A DNA stretch of 64,000 nt from Poecilobothrus nobilitatus (Eukaryota; Arthropoda; Insecta; Diptera; Dolichopodidae). This document shows, piece by piece, positions 22,821 to 35,489 of the stretch. The stretch's first letter is position 1; every line of letters starts with the position of its first letter. The stretch is taken from positions 73,240,591 to 73,304,590 of the forward strand of contig OX352773.1 in assembly GCA_947095535.1 (NCBI GenBank). Direction: 5' to 3'. Both the position numbers and the translations under genes were made by a program. The notes under the pieces were generated by a model. The model was given only the letters and a program-made list of their open reading frames with translations. It did no database searches and was not told the DNA's origin.

Positions 22821-22904
22821 CAGAACCAATAAACAAACCAGAGTAATATTCCCATAAAAAAAAACAAACAAAAGTAACATTTGTCTTTTGTAAGTTGTTT
22901 TCAT
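22821..22904 (-). CDS. Candidate first coding exon encoding a signal peptide (partial)
   Basis: From ATG at 22904-22902 the frame encodes 28 residues: MKTTYKRQ, then a hydrophobic run LLLFVFFYGNITLVCLLVL. This is the shape of a signal peptide or signal anchor. The last codon is followed exactly by GTAAGTAT (22820-22813), a consensus splice donor, giving a phase-0 intron. The frame is also open upstream to 22997 (including CPDDSRGYILSPE), so translation could start earlier or this could be an internal exon. No continuing exon is recognised at lower coordinates. The product would be a secreted or membrane protein of unknown family. Confidence 0.3.
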
Positions 22905-22997
22905 TTCTGGTGATAAAATATATCCTCTACTATCATCGGGACAATTCAAATTAATTTGGAATTCAATACGTGCCAATATATATATATATATAAACAA

Positions 22998-23900
22998 AAG
23001 TCAGAAAGAAAAAAAATAAATCCTAAACCAAGAAACAAAAAACCAAAAACAAAAAAACAATTAATGAAGGTACAAAAAAAACCATCTTTTAAAAGATGAA
23101 TGATTTTATCGAATGAATTTTATCCAGTAAGAAAAATTAGAGCAGAAGAAACCACATAAAATGTTAAAATTGAAATAAAATTAAAAGTTGATTAATTGGA
23201 AGTCAAATTTAAAACAAAAAAGTTTTCTTAAATTTAAAAAGAAAAAGAAAAAAACAACAAGAAAAACAAAACAAGGTTTCGTAACATGTGTGTAGATGAA
23301 ATGTATAGGATGAAAACTTGAAATTACCTTATAAACCTATACGTTTTAGAATATCATAATATAAATGAAAATAAACTTGAATATAAATTCAAGGTACAAG
23401 AATCACTTAGGTGCAATATGTATTCAATAATCTTTTCTTTTTGTTTCGTGAAGAAAATTCTTTTTTTTTTTTTTGATATCTCACACCACAAAATATAATT
23501 TAATGGACGGTTTTTCTGTTTTTTGTTGTTGTTTAAAGAACACCCAACCAGTATTTATAAAAGATAATCTTTCATGTTATCGAAAAGAATTATAGGCGCT
23601 TATTTGAAATATTATAATATATATAGGTAAATTGGCTGCTTAAAAATACTTATAAATTGTATAATGAAATAAAAATAAAAATTAATCGATTTCTAAAAGT
23701 TAAATTAATCAAACAAAGGATAAGTATACGTATATGCATATATATCTTTAAGATTAAATCTAAAACTAGATTTAATTTTTTATTTATTTTATAATAAAAT
23801 TGATCAAAGCATTTTATTAACTTTTACTTTTTTAAGGCAGTTAATAGTTCTCTTGTGTATGTGTACATAATCATGGGATATTTCCGATGCTATTAAAATG
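22998..23900. other. AT-rich non-coding DNA
   Basis: A-rich tract 23010-23275, T-rich on the minus strand, which could be 5' UTR or upstream region of the candidate exon at 22.8 kb. No gene. Confidence 0.4.
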
Positions 23901-23907
23901 GATGATG

Positions 23908-24578
23908 TTATATTTCCCGCGAACTTTTGGCTAGACGATATAAACATACGCACAACCTTGCTTTAAGCAAAAAATTTCCATTTCTCGTTTGTACAACCTT
24001 TTCGAAATGAGTACCAGAAACTAAATCGACTATGCCTTTTTTGTTTAAAGTATTAATCCAATGATTGTTTGTATGCATTTTAATCCATTTTATATCTATT
24101 GAGGAGTTTTTTATTTTGCAAAAAGGAGATGGCTCTGTTTCTAACGATAACAATTCCATTTCACATCGACTAATATCAAATCTGAAGCTACACATGGTGA
24201 ATTAAATCTGCGTAAAAGATTATTAGATTTCCAAGTTCTGCACAGATTTATATCAATTTTGCTCATTGGTGACTATCTTTCTCGAAGTTTCTTTAGCATT
24301 AAATATTTATTATAGGGTTGAATATATATAAACTTGTTAGATCTAGTTATAGGAATGGGATTTAGCAGATATAGTTTATAAGACTCTTCATCTAACAATG
24401 GTAACTTTATTTCAAAAATTACATTGTTTCGAGTAATTAGTGCTGTTACTTGCGTTAAAAAATTATAATGTGAAGATTTGGTTTTGATCATCAGGTATTT
24501 TTAAATTATTAGGAATATGTTCTTGTATCATTTGTAATTGTGAGTTTAGTTGTTCAGGAGTTAGTAACAATGTATTTC
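23908..24578 (-). pseudogene. env: Errantivirus-type (gypsy) envelope remnant
   Basis: Three minus-strand blocks in consistent order match the env of gypsy-group insect endogenous retroviruses, a baculovirus F-like surface glycoprotein. Block one (about 24578-24490) reads LLTPEQLNSQLQMIQEHIP. Block two (24491-24273) has VIFEIKLPLLDEESYKLYLL and a FIYIQPYNKYL-type motif. Block three (24195-23908) has ISRCEMELL and the later tryptophan/cysteine pattern before the usual cysteine near the C-terminal end. A frameshift near 24490, a stop at 24273 and loss of the N-terminal and transmembrane parts show that it is dead. No gag, pol or LTR was identified nearby. Confidence 0.6.
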
Positions 24579-24579
24579 T

Positions 24580-25242
24580 TTAAATTTTTTTTTTGTCTTG
24601 GAATAGCGACGTTGTCTGAAAACATTAACAAATTTTTCATAATAAATAATTCATAATGAAAATTTTTATATAATTTTAAGAGTTCGGTCTTGTTAATAAT
24701 AAATTGATTATTTAGAAATTACTGAATAATTTTAAGCAACAAGCTCGGATGAGCAACACTTATAAAAAGTATGCTTAACTGAACGTGAGCTGTTTAGTAT
24801 CACTCAAGATAAAAACGGACTCAAAATTTTTGTTTAGTTTTGAATTGTAAGTTTCCCTTCCCTTACGATCATTTAAAACGATGAAACTTCTCAAAGGAAA
24901 CTTTCTATCCTAACAAAAAAAAATAACAAATTAAAATTCTTAAATTTCCAATATACAAAAAAAATGGAATTTGAAATATGTATCTATTTGAAAAATCTGT
25001 ATATGAAAAGAATTTTAATCTGAAAGATTAAATTAATTATAAGACAAATCATAACTATAGAGACCATATCTAGTTGTTTTTTATGAAAGTAGAGTGAGGA
25101 TTTTAAAATATTTCAAATGTCCTGGCATCTCTTGTTTTTTTTTTTTTTTATTTTAAATATATATCAGAAAATTTAAATTATTCCGTCGATAAATTTAATT
25201 TCTAGCACATATCATTGAAAATTTTATTTTTATTAGCTTTTT
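24580..25242. other. Non-coding DNA beside the env remnant
   Basis: 24715-24800 is of mixed composition (CAACAAGCTCGGATGAGCAA) and could be retroviral leftover, but there is no recognisable LTR pair. Confidence 0.35.
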
Positions 25243-25254
25243 CCTCCCTCTTTT

Positions 25255-25445
25255 TTTTATTTTTTTAATGCATTTCTTTGCCACATAAATGTTGACACGA
25301 AATTACACAGCCTTTCTTGTTCAGGCGTGGCTGTAAATGTCGTAAGGAGGAATAATTCTTGCAACGTGTGTGGGATTCGAACCCACACTCGCTCGGTGTT
25401 TACAGCGTATATTATACGCTCTTACTCACTAGGTCACCGAGGCCC
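25255..25445 (-). mobile_element. SINE-A copy 4
   Basis: Full-length on the minus strand: GGTGACCTAGTGAGTAAGAG (box A region), GTGTGGGTTCGAATCCCACA (box B), a stem that is partly decayed (TTGCAAGAATTATTCCTCCT), GCCACGCCTGAACAAGAAAG, TTATGTGGCAAAGAAATGC and A tail. CCTCCCTCTTTT is repeated exactly at 25243-25254 and 25446-25457 as a 12-bp target duplication. Confidence 0.85.
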
Positions 25446-25457
25446 CCTCCCTCTTTT

Positions 25458-28199
25458 AAATGCCACGAACTGTCGCCCGTCCTCATAAAAATTTATACAT
25501 CAAATTTTATTTTTAGACTTTATTTTAAGTAGAAGTTATTGATTTATGATATGATTCTTTATTTAACTATTTTCCCCGCATTTTTCAAAGTTATTCTAAA
25601 ATTATTCTATCTAAATATCTATCTAAACTTTTTATTTTTTTTATGACGGTTTTTATCGATTCTGGATTTGTTAATGTCGTTCAAAGTACTAAATAAATAG
25701 AAAGTACCAATAAGTTCAAAGTATTAAGTTAATTCCTCTAGATCAATCTAGTTCAGCTGTAATAATTTTTAGTTTCTATGAACAGCAGCAATCTTTTTTT
25801 TAATTTTACTTAAATTTTATTATCGTTCATGTTAAGTGTGATTACTTCCATAGTGCTCTTTATATTCAATCGAATTAATTTTTTAACATTGAGGTATTTC
25901 GCAACGAAAAGATACTTCCCATTACATTCAACTTTATAATTCTAATCTAATTATTTCATTATTTCAGCATAAAGAATAACACTAAACTAAGGTTTTCAAG
26001 TAATCAGTTGCCAATGATGTGAATACGAAGTCATTATATTTATCTGCCTTTTCGAGAATTGTTGAAACCCACATTTTAACGCTTCTTCCAACATTACATG
26101 CACATAATTTTAATTTTTACTTTTTTATAAATTTTTTCAGCTCTAAAAAGGGCTTTAATAATAGCTCCTAAAAAGTATTTTTCCAAAATGTTGGTTCAAA
26201 TGTTTAAAGGACTGATTTTGAAATGACTTTAGGAAATTAGCGAAATTACTTTTTTGTCAAAGTGTTAATATGGTGTTATGGTCACGATATGGTGTTAGTT
26301 TAGCTAATTGTACTATTATACCCCATAAATGTGTATGTAATTTAACAGTGCGATTTTGCAGAAGCACAATTTAAGTTTTCTTTCGATTTGACTAATTTGT
26401 TATTTATTGGACTGAAGAATTAATATGAGTTAACTACTTTCCATTTTCATGTTAATAAAATTTTCTCAGTTATTTTTTCAAGAACTTCTATGTTAGAAAA
26501 AATAGAATTTTTGTAATTTTTTTACAAAATAAATTTCTTTTAAAAACCTAAAATAAGATTCTTATGCCTCTAAACCCAATTAAAGTCAACATAGATTTAC
26601 AATTTGCAAAACAAACTATTAATATGAAGAATAATTCAGAATCCATATAACAAAAAAAAAAAACTGCTATGCTTGATACTTCTTAAAATATCTTAAAGCT
26701 ATTTTTAAAAAATATGTCACTGTAAAATTTTTATAAAAAATTTTGATTAAATTTCAATTATTTTCTTAAATAAAATCTATAAAAATTTTTTTTTATAAAT
26801 TATTTTATCCTTGAACAATTTTTTTTAATCAATTATCTCTTTAGCCCCAAAAAAGGATTAACCTAGAAAAAAAAAAGGAATCTATTGAAAACAAAAAATA
26901 TACAGATACATATCTCATGGTTTTAAAGAAAACAATGAACACTTCAAAACATATTCAAACTCTTCAAATCCGCTTTATTGAATTTACAATGACATCACCT
27001 TACAAAAAAAAAAAATAAAACTCGTTCATATGACTGATCAGCAATACCTTAACATTATTGCCAAAAAAAAAAAAAATCCTATTCAATCAATTGATCCCCC
27101 TCTAAAAAATAAAAAATATTAATTATAATACACGTTATTTTTTTTTTTTTTATTTTGAACAAAAAATCCAATAAATTGAAAATAAAATATGATTTTAAAG
27201 GTTCTTATAAGTAGTTTTTTATTAAATTTTATTTTAATTATAAAAACATAGTTTTTTTGTTATTGTTTTTTGTTTTTTTCTTTAAACTTAAAAATTTATA
27301 CCAATCAAACAATTCATTCTTATACTGTCAAGTTATATTTGACAGATTTTTTTTTATAATGAAAATAAACTAATATTAAGTCATAACACTTCTAGGATAT
27401 TAAAAGGAAATTATAATGTATTAGTAAAATATTAAAAATACTTAAATTTAATTTTAAATTCAACTGATAAAATAATTTGTGTAAATAACAATTGGCATTG
27501 GAGAACAAAATATATGAGCAAAAATAAGAAAAAGTTCCATTAATAAGCAATTTTTGGAATGCAGGATCTTTAGATTTCTCTAAGATTATCTAGAGAAAGA
27601 AAAACGATTTTATATGCTTTAACGTTCGGATTCAAATTAAATCTTTCTATAACTTTAAGAATCGTATGCTCACATACTAGTAATAGATCTGATAGGTTTC
27701 AATTTTATATTGACATATGTTTTAAAAAATGGACCTGGTACCGGCCATAATGCCGGTGAATTTATAATATACAAATGACATTTGACATATAAAAATTTGA
27801 CATTTTGTTTAAAAATTTATATAAATAAAATAAAATTTAATAATTTGATCTGTAGAATATTTAATAACTTAACAATATTTTAATTTGATTCTTTGACGTT
27901 TAGATATAAACTGAAAAAAAAACACTAGTATAGAAATCATGAAATTGGGAGTGTTTATAGAAAGATAAATTTGATCTTAATGGTAACATATACTTTTAAA
28001 TTTGAAGTAGTTTAACCAAATGTTAATGCTACCGATGTGCCTTTACCGATATGTATGAGATAGTATAGTTTACATTAGTAAACATGCGGTCCTAAATTAA
28101 GATTTATTGGGCATTATTACAAAAAACTTTATTCAAAAAAGAAGAAATCCGTTTTCACAAAATCTTTAATAGAAAAAAAAAGTTTCTTTTATTTTAATA
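25458..28199. other. AT-rich non-coding DNA
   Basis: No supported gene in 2.7 kb. ATGGTGTTA is duplicated around 26270-26300, and 26860-27290 is homopolymer-rich. Confidence 0.55.
27740..27757. repeat. Small GC-rich hairpin
   Basis: ACCGGC CATAAT GCCGGT: a perfect 6-bp stem with a 6-base loop, unusual only because GC-rich palindromes are rare here. Confidence 0.6.
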
Positions 28200-28505
28200 T
28201 GCAGCCATAACGTTTACTTATATGATATTGTAAAATTCAAGAAGAATATCAACATGTTTCTTCTAAACAATCCTCCAAATATCCATAGTAATTTCCCATA
28301 TTTTACAATTTTCTTTATTTCTATTTTGCAAATCCCCAAACCAAACAGTAAATTCTAAAAAAGGTTCTAACCTAATGCTTGTTTTAAAAGGGAGATGGTG
28401 TTTGGTGGCTTAAATTTTAAAGTTCAACGCTACCAAAGAAAATATGCGTGTTGATTTCATTTGTGTGTTTCGTAATTCCCGTCTACCTTCGCAAAAAAAA
28501 AAAAA
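28200..28505 (+). mobile_element. Family B repeat
   Basis: The 5' module has TATATGATATTGTAAAATTC and TTCTTCTAAACAATCCTCC, matching 37900-37955. Then come GGTTCTAACCTAATGCTTG and the core AAAAGGGAGATGGTGTTTGG ... GCGTGTTGATTTCATTTGTG ... TTCCCGTCTACCTTCGC and a poly-A tail. The core is closest to the copy at 3350-3624. Confidence 0.6.
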
Positions 28506-28509
28506 AATA

Positions 28510-29690
28510 ATTTTTTTTATTGTTCATTTTATTGAATAATTAAAAATTTTTATTTCTTCCTTGAAGAAAGGATCAAATATGTCTGGTACTCTTATCTTTA
28601 TTCTTGGGGTAACCGAAAAGTCCCATTTGCCTTTTAACTCCTTTATATTTTCCAGCGCAATTGGTCTTATTTTAGTACATCACGTTTTCTACTATCTAAG
28701 GATATAAGAATTTTACTAGACATCATATGCGTTAAATAAATTTTATGATACATGAAAAAAAAATTTAAAACATTTTCTTGAATATTAAAATAATAACAAA
28801 ATCTTCCCTTTAAATATTCTTTCAATATGTTTTATTATTTTCTCATCTTATTCATTTTTAATAGAATATCAACTCTTGATTCATAAGTACTTAATATTTT
28901 TTTATTTTTTTCTATTTTTTTTTATTTTTTTGTTTATTAAAATAGATTTGACAATATATTCACTTATGTAGGTATATAATATTATATAATGTGACAGCAG
29001 GTGGTATCGAAATAATATTTCGATATCGGTAACGATTCACATAAAGGATATTCAATAAATGTTTTTTTTTTTATTATTATTATGTAAGGATAACACATTG
29101 TCTGTCTGCTTTATTGTTGAAACAAGGGCTTTTGACAGAGTTTTTTTTTTTTTTTCATTTTTATTTTTTAATTCGCAATTGTTGGCAAATTTATTGAAAA
29201 AAAAAAATCACAAACCCTTCTTGCAAAATTGTACACAAAGTAAATAAGCTAATGGAATGAAGTAAATGATTACTATGAACTTAAAATGAACAAAGACATT
29301 TATTTTTACTTTGTCTTGAACAAACAAAATATTAAAAATTTTTGAATTTTTTTCTTTTACATTATTAAATTAGAATAATAAATTTTTTTGAATCATTTTT
29401 GAGAAAACGGTAATTAGTTCAGAAATAGTTTTTTTCTTTACCGCAACAGAAATTTTAATTTATTTCCTTTCTTTTAATAGGAGTTCTAAAAGAATTATTT
29501 ATATGATTATAGCGATTCTAAAATGGAACCGCAGATATTCTTATGTATAAAAAGCTTTATTTTTACAATCAAAACCAGAATTCCATATAGAAATTGTATT
29601 TAAAAAAAAAACAGTCTTGATAACGTTTTTATACACCCTTGACCAACACTACCACCTATATTACATAACCAACAACAAAAATATCATCTA
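28510..29690. other. AT-rich non-coding DNA
   Basis: No supported gene. Contains the hairpin at 29005-29025 and a weak match (28615-28665) to 15385-15455. Confidence 0.5.
29005..29025. repeat. Perfect 9-bp hairpin
   Basis: TATCGAAAT AAT ATTTCGATA. Confidence 0.7.
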
Positions 29691-29699
29691 CAAAAAGTT

Positions 29700-29895
29700 T
29701 ATGGCAAATGTCTCATTCACTAATGAGATGTATGCTATAAGAACAATATAACAATACAAGTAAAATGTCCTTTTAGTGTAAATGAATTTTTCCTAAATGA
29801 TTTTTTATGTTAACTGCCTTTATGCTAAAAGTCTTTATGCCAACTAGGATTATGACAAATGTCTTTTTGAAAAATGTATTTGGGCCAACTGCGGT
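29700..29895 (-). repeat. Degenerate minisatellite, about 16-20-bp unit
   Basis: On the minus strand, AAAGACATTTGTCATAAT, AGTTGGCATAAAGACTTTTA and GCATAAAGGCAGTTAACATA follow one another as variants of 'GGCATAAAGGCATTTnn'. The same style of repeat recurs at 32880-32955. Confidence 0.5.
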
Positions 29896-31084
29896 ACTCC
29901 TGGTTGTTGACATAAGATAAGGGAATATAAAGGAATTATGTTAATTAGTTCCATATTAATATAATGCTGGATATATGCATAAATAATATTAACATAGTCA
30001 TACATATATCCATGTATTTGTAATATTTTTAGCATAGCAAGTCCTGATAGCTCCGTTGCATAAAACTCAGCTTTTCTCCAAAATTTCTTAAACACATTTT
30101 TCCCATACCAATTTTGAATAGGTCTTAACACTTTTAAAATGAAAGGCTAAAGATTAAACGAGGATATTTTGTTAAACTATTAAAAATCCCAAATAAATTT
30201 ACAATTCTTTACAGTTATTACCATTTTTTACAGTTCTTTACACAGTTGTTTACACTATTAATGTTGTTTATGTGAATTTTTCACTTTAAGTGAGTGAGAT
30301 AAATACATTTTTTTAGACTTTAATTTAAAGAATCATAAAAAAAAAATTATTTTCGCGTAAAATGCCACGAAACTAGGATATATATGTGATTTCATGATAT
30401 TCATATAAATTTTACACTTTTACCAGTATAGTTAAGTTTTTTAAAGCGTACTTCTTTAAAGAGAATAGCCTAAAGTTACTGTTTGGAAAATCTTAAAGTA
30501 TTGTCACATTATATAACTTTTTTTGAATAGATACACAAAGATAACATCCCGATCATTCGTTTTGTTATGGTTCATAAGAAAATCGACATGTAAGCTTTAC
30601 GGTATAATATTTTGGAAATTGTGGGATGTTTTATACTTTTATACTTCAATAATTTCTTATTGAAGTCTTCATTTCATTTATCGTTCATCTTAATATCTTA
30701 TTTATCTTATTTGTCTATATTTAAAAAATATGTAGTGTACTCTATAATATTAGTTGTCTATTTTGAATTTTGAAGTTTTATAATCTTGTATGAATGTGAC
30801 TGTTAAAATTATTGGTTATGTGTACAATTAGTGAAATTTTACTATTAATTGAATTTTTAATATTAAAATCTTGCCAATTACTTGCAAAATTTGCAATAAA
30901 ATTTGCAATTGATTTACTATCAAAATCAAATTCTGCCAAAAGAACCCTATATGCAAACATTACTTTCAAAACAATAAAAATTTAGTTATTTAAAATAATG
31001 TTGGAATTTCCAACAGCAACACTTGAAGTTTTAAAAGGCTTTTTAAAATTTTATATCTTAAAGTAGGTAAAATTTTCACTATTT
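29896..31084. other. AT-rich non-coding DNA
   Basis: No supported gene; short frames at 29850-30131 and 30778-30969 on the minus strand have no recognisable content. Confidence 0.5.
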
Positions 31085-31200
31085 CACAAATTTTTTTTTG
31101 CGAGAGTAGGTGGAAATCGAAAAGATACTATAGCGGAGTGAAACGAACAGAAGTCCTCTTAGAGTGTGTAGGACTTTAACCCATTATACACCACCTCCTA
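31085..31200 (-). mobile_element. Family B repeat, truncated
   Basis: On the minus strand it starts GGAGGTGGTGTATAATGGGT, contains TTAAAGTCCTAC and ends GATTTCCACCTACTCTCGC followed by A's. It matches the core of the other copies but lacks the 5' module. Confidence 0.5.
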
Positions 31201-31204
31201 TTTT

Positions 31205-32860
31205 TGACTAAACAATATACGTTATACGATCTTTAGTATTCATGTACCATGTGACGTCACTAGGTACCGTTATTTAAAATTTCAAGACAATCGCACAATG
31301 TACCTAAAGTAAAGTATATCGAAAAAATTTAATCAAATTTAAAGTAAAACCAATAAAGCCATATTTTAATTTAATATAATTGAAAACCTTTTAACTATTC
31401 TATGCAAACAAAACCTATAAACCTGGAATTACTAATTTATTAGTAATATTTTTTTTTATATATAGGTCTAATAAACCATTCAATCTTACCCTTTGCCTTA
31501 ATCTGTGTAAAAGCAATTTTTTTTATAAACTTTTGTAATTATTATTAAAATCTCAAATTATTTCCTCAAATATTTTAATTGAAATAAAAAAAAAAAAATA
31601 TTTCCCAAAAAAAATTTTTATTTTCATAATTGAGTATTAGACAAGAAAGAAAAAAAAAAAATTTTTTTTATTGCTTTTTATTTGACTTTTGATATTTTTA
31701 CCTATTGTCCATTAAAAAAAAAAAAATAAAGAGAACATGTATAATGTTATCAAAAAAAAAAAAACACAAAAAACAGTGCAATATAATTTCTTTTTTTTTT
31801 TTTTTGTTTTTTATTATTATTTGAAATAAGTTCAAAGAAATAAAAAAATAAAAAAAAAAAATTTATATTTCATTAATTTTAAATAGTTAAAATTTTTGGA
31901 AATATCAAAAGAAATCCGAATAGAAAAAAAATGGTCACAAATTAAAGAGAAAGCACAATTAATTTTAATTTTATTTTTAGTTTTTTTTTTTTTTTTTTTT
32001 TTATTTGTAAGATGAAGTTTTGATCTATTGTAGACGACATGTGAACCTCAAAAATATTATTACCAAACAATTAAAAAGATCCGTAAATGAAAAATTAAAA
32101 TTAAGATTATCTCATAATTTAGAAAATCTTGGTAAAATTTTTTTTTTTTTTTTTTAACTCATTTTATTAACTATTTTAGCTATTTTATCCATATAAAGAT
32201 TAAAAAAGAAAAATAAAATTAAATATTTTTGGTATTTTTATTCGTCAAACAGTATTCATCAGTCAGTTCATTAACTTTAACTATTTTCAATTTAATTCGT
32301 CATCATATTTTTACGTGTTTTTTTTTTGTTTTTGTTTTTGTTTTTGATTTTAATTTTATATTTTAATTTTTATATACCCTACAGTAAACGTTAAAAATGA
32401 TAAATAAATATTTATAATGTATAATGAAATATACGTGATAAATATTTAATGTATAACGAATAGTCCGAAATTGTCAGAGTACAATAATTCTGGCATTCGT
32501 AACAAAGTAATTTTATACTTTATAGGCATATGGAAACAGTCCAAGTTTTATTTATCAAACTACTATTTCACTTAGTGGACTTAGCATAACTTTTTATTTT
32601 ACATATTCGTTTTTAAGAAAATAACAATATCACAATTAGTTTATTTATCAAACTGGACACTACGTAACTAATAAATTTCACAACTACAAACTTGTCAATT
32701 TTTTGTTAATTTTTCCAAGATTAATTTTCAAAAAAGTTACTTACTTTCGATTTTCTTCAAACACTTTATAAAACACTGTTCTATAATGTCAAATTAATTT
32801 TCAGAAAAAGGTCGAATCTAACTAATCAGAAGGAAAAGCTAGATCTTTAAAAAAAAAAAC
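31205..32860. other. AT-rich non-coding DNA
   Basis: No supported gene. GTGACGTCAC at 31251-31260 is a perfect CRE-type palindrome without supporting context. TATACCCTACAG at 32373-32384 resembles the TIR of the 4147-5275 element but has no partner that I could find. TCATCAGTCAGTTCATT (about 32257-32273) has initiator-like TCAGT motifs. Confidence 0.45.
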
Positions 32861-32879
32861 ATTTTACAAATAGTCTATT

Positions 32880-32955
32880 TTGTAAAAGGGCATTTAGTTA
32901 TAAACTTTTTTGTCGAATAGGTTTGGCAAACATTTCTTTTGCAAAAAACTTTTAG
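32880..32955 (+). repeat. Degenerate minisatellite, second site
   Basis: GTAAAAGGGCATTTAGTTAT, TTTGGCAAACATTTCTTTTG and CAAAAAACTTTTAGGCTGAC echo the unit seen, in opposite orientation, at 29700-29895. Confidence 0.4.
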
Positions 32956-32985
32956 GCTGACTGTTTCATATATATCCTAATGGCA

Positions 32986-35070
32986 CAATTATCTCATCAA
33001 AATAAATAATTTATAATATACTAATATCAAATGAGGAATATTTATTCCACGAGCGTTAATATATTTAAAGATAAAAATAAATTTATAAAAATTCTAGTTA
33101 TATAAAAATAATATAAAAGATAATATAAGATAAAAGAATATGGTATCCACCTATACTGTTGAAAAATTGAATGAATCCACTTATAAATTGAATGAATTGA
33201 AAAATTTAGATTAGAAAGTAAAATTTGGTCCTGGTTTATCAAACAAATAGGGTGAAGAACAATAAAACAAACATTATAAGGATAAGGATAAGGAATATTT
33301 TTAATAATCGAGAGTTTAGTTCAGTTTATGAAATTTTCCAAATTAAATGAATTAGTTTATGTCCAATTACAACTAAAAAATGGAATAAAAAAATCTCATT
33401 TCAATTAAAACAAGAAAAAGTGTATAGTTGACTGTATGAACTCTAGAGTACACATAACTAACATATGTTATACTACACTATATATATATATGTAAATTTT
33501 AACATTGTATGAGATCTACTCGAATTTACTGCTCTAAACAAATTAAAATTTTTAGAATTTGACAAAATTTTATATACTCAGCATAACCTATGTTTGTGCA
33601 AGTATCATAGAATTGATTCAGTCAAAACTATTAAACACTCTTATTCGTTTTTAATTATTTTTAACTTTTATATCATATAGTAAACAATTTAACTTAGGCT
33701 AAGATCGATAAGAAATTATCGATTATTTTTATTGTAATCTAAGTCTAATTAATTCTAAACTAATTAAGACCTATTAATTAATTTAAACCTTCAAAAGGGG
33801 GAAAAATACTTCACAACATCATCATCAATCATAACATCGCGATGGTTTCCATTATCTCATAAACAGCACACACTTTCTTAATATCTTAGCATTTGAACTG
33901 CTTTTGAACAATATTATTAAAATGGTTGCCTTGTTCAATTTTAGAATAAAAAATTTGTAAAATTATTATAAACTATAATAAAAAATTTTAGCCGTCACTG
34001 TACATATTTATATTTACATAAATATAGTATATAAATTGTTATTATTTTATTGTTTTCCTTTTAATTTTGTTTAATTTTTTTTTTGGTTTTATTTTTGGTT
34101 TTTATTTAGTTTTATTTTTTTTTTTTTTTTTTTTTTTTGATTTCTTCACCTCGTAATAAAGAGAAACCTAATAATTGTTAAGTAGTTGAAAAATTCAAAA
34201 TTTTTTTTTTTTTTTATTAATATTAAAATCTAATCCACATATGTATATATATACCTTAAATATATTGTACCTATATTAACAAAAACTCGTACATTTAATA
34301 TTTATGTATATATGTAGCTATATATTAAAAATTTTTGAATAATAAAACTCATAAAATACATAAAAAATAAAAACACCGACATGTTTAATTGAATATTTTT
34401 TAACTGAAATTTAAAAAAAAAAAAAAAAAAAAAAACAATTTTTATTACTTTAACGTCAATTAACCTGGGAAGCACAAAAGAAAAAAAACAAAAACCTTAC
34501 CTATTTTACTAAAATAATAACATAAAAAAAAAAAAACAAATCCATAGTAGTTAAAACTAGATGGGAAGAGTAGTTAATAAATTTTTTAAATCCATTTTTT
34601 AAAATAGAAAATAAATAATTTAATTAAAACAAGGGACGTAACTAATATTTTATAGAGGTGGGCAAAAAAAAAACAATCAAGAAGAAAACTTATATTTAAT
34701 ATGTGTATGTGTAATATAAAAAAAAATATTATTAGGAAATTATTAATAGTTCTAATGAATTTAAAACAAAAAAAAAAATACTTCAAAATTAACCTAATAT
34801 TATATACTTAAAAAAAAAAAAAAGATGTCACATAAAAATTAAATATAAATTAAAACATTTATATCAAGTGCTTTATAATAGTTTTTTTACTTATATTAAT
34901 ATATTACGCCCATTTTATGACATTCCTAGTAATTTATATATAAATTCAGTTTATAATAATAGTATTTTATTTTAATAGTTCTGAAATTAAATTTGTTCAT
35001 ACAACTCTATATTTTATTTTTTGTTTTGAAAATGTTGAATTAGAAGTTAAAGGTTTTATCAGATTATAAA
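32986..35070. other. AT-rich non-coding DNA
   Basis: No supported gene. Includes the hairpin at 33704-33723 and long homopolymers at 34100-34220 and 34410-34435. Confidence 0.55.
33704..33723. repeat. Perfect 8-bp hairpin with GAAA loop
   Basis: ATCGATAA GAAA TTATCGAT. The GNRA-type tetraloop would be stable if transcribed; no other sign of an RNA gene. Confidence 0.6.
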
Positions 35071-35074
35071 GTTT

Positions 35075-35175
35075 AAAAGGAGAGGTGGGTTTAGTTTGTC
35101 AAAATTTGACTACTACCAAGGGGATATTCTTGGTATCTTTACAAAAATTCCCGCCTGGTCTTTAAAAATAAAAAG
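35075..35175 (+). mobile_element. Family B repeat, GAGAGGTGGG subfamily
   Basis: Contains AAAAGGAGAGGTGGGTTTAG, CTACCAAGGGGATATTCTTG, GTATCTTTACAAAAATTCCC and GCCTGGTC in the same order as the minus-strand copy at 427-545. TACCAAG/CTTGGTA can pair as a hairpin. Downstream is A-rich. Confidence 0.5.
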
Positions 35176-35489
35176 GTAATTCTCAAAACAAAGCTTTCTA
35201 AAGTCAAAGATGTTGTATATATTTCAATCTTTTCCTTTTTTAGGATTTTAACCAACATTATAGCAATTTTAATAAACTTTATTAAGTTTAAATCTGAACA
35301 ATGATCTCTTGTTAAATAATTGGCATAACTTCAAAAATCAATGATATTTTCTGTTAGTAGTAGTACCCCACCAAATGTATAACTACAAAGCAATATTTTA
35401 GCATTCTTGTTTTTATTGTGACTTTGATTCATGCTATTTTTTTTACTCACCAAAAATTAGAAGAAAAGATAAATAGAATGAAGAATAAA

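Noticed and set aside
31251..31260. GTGACGTCAC as a CREB binding site
   Set aside because: A single perfect palindrome with no promoter or exon nearby is expected by chance in 64 kb often enough not to call.
32373..32384. TATACCCTACAG as the end of a second TIR element
   Set aside because: No inverted partner found within several kb.
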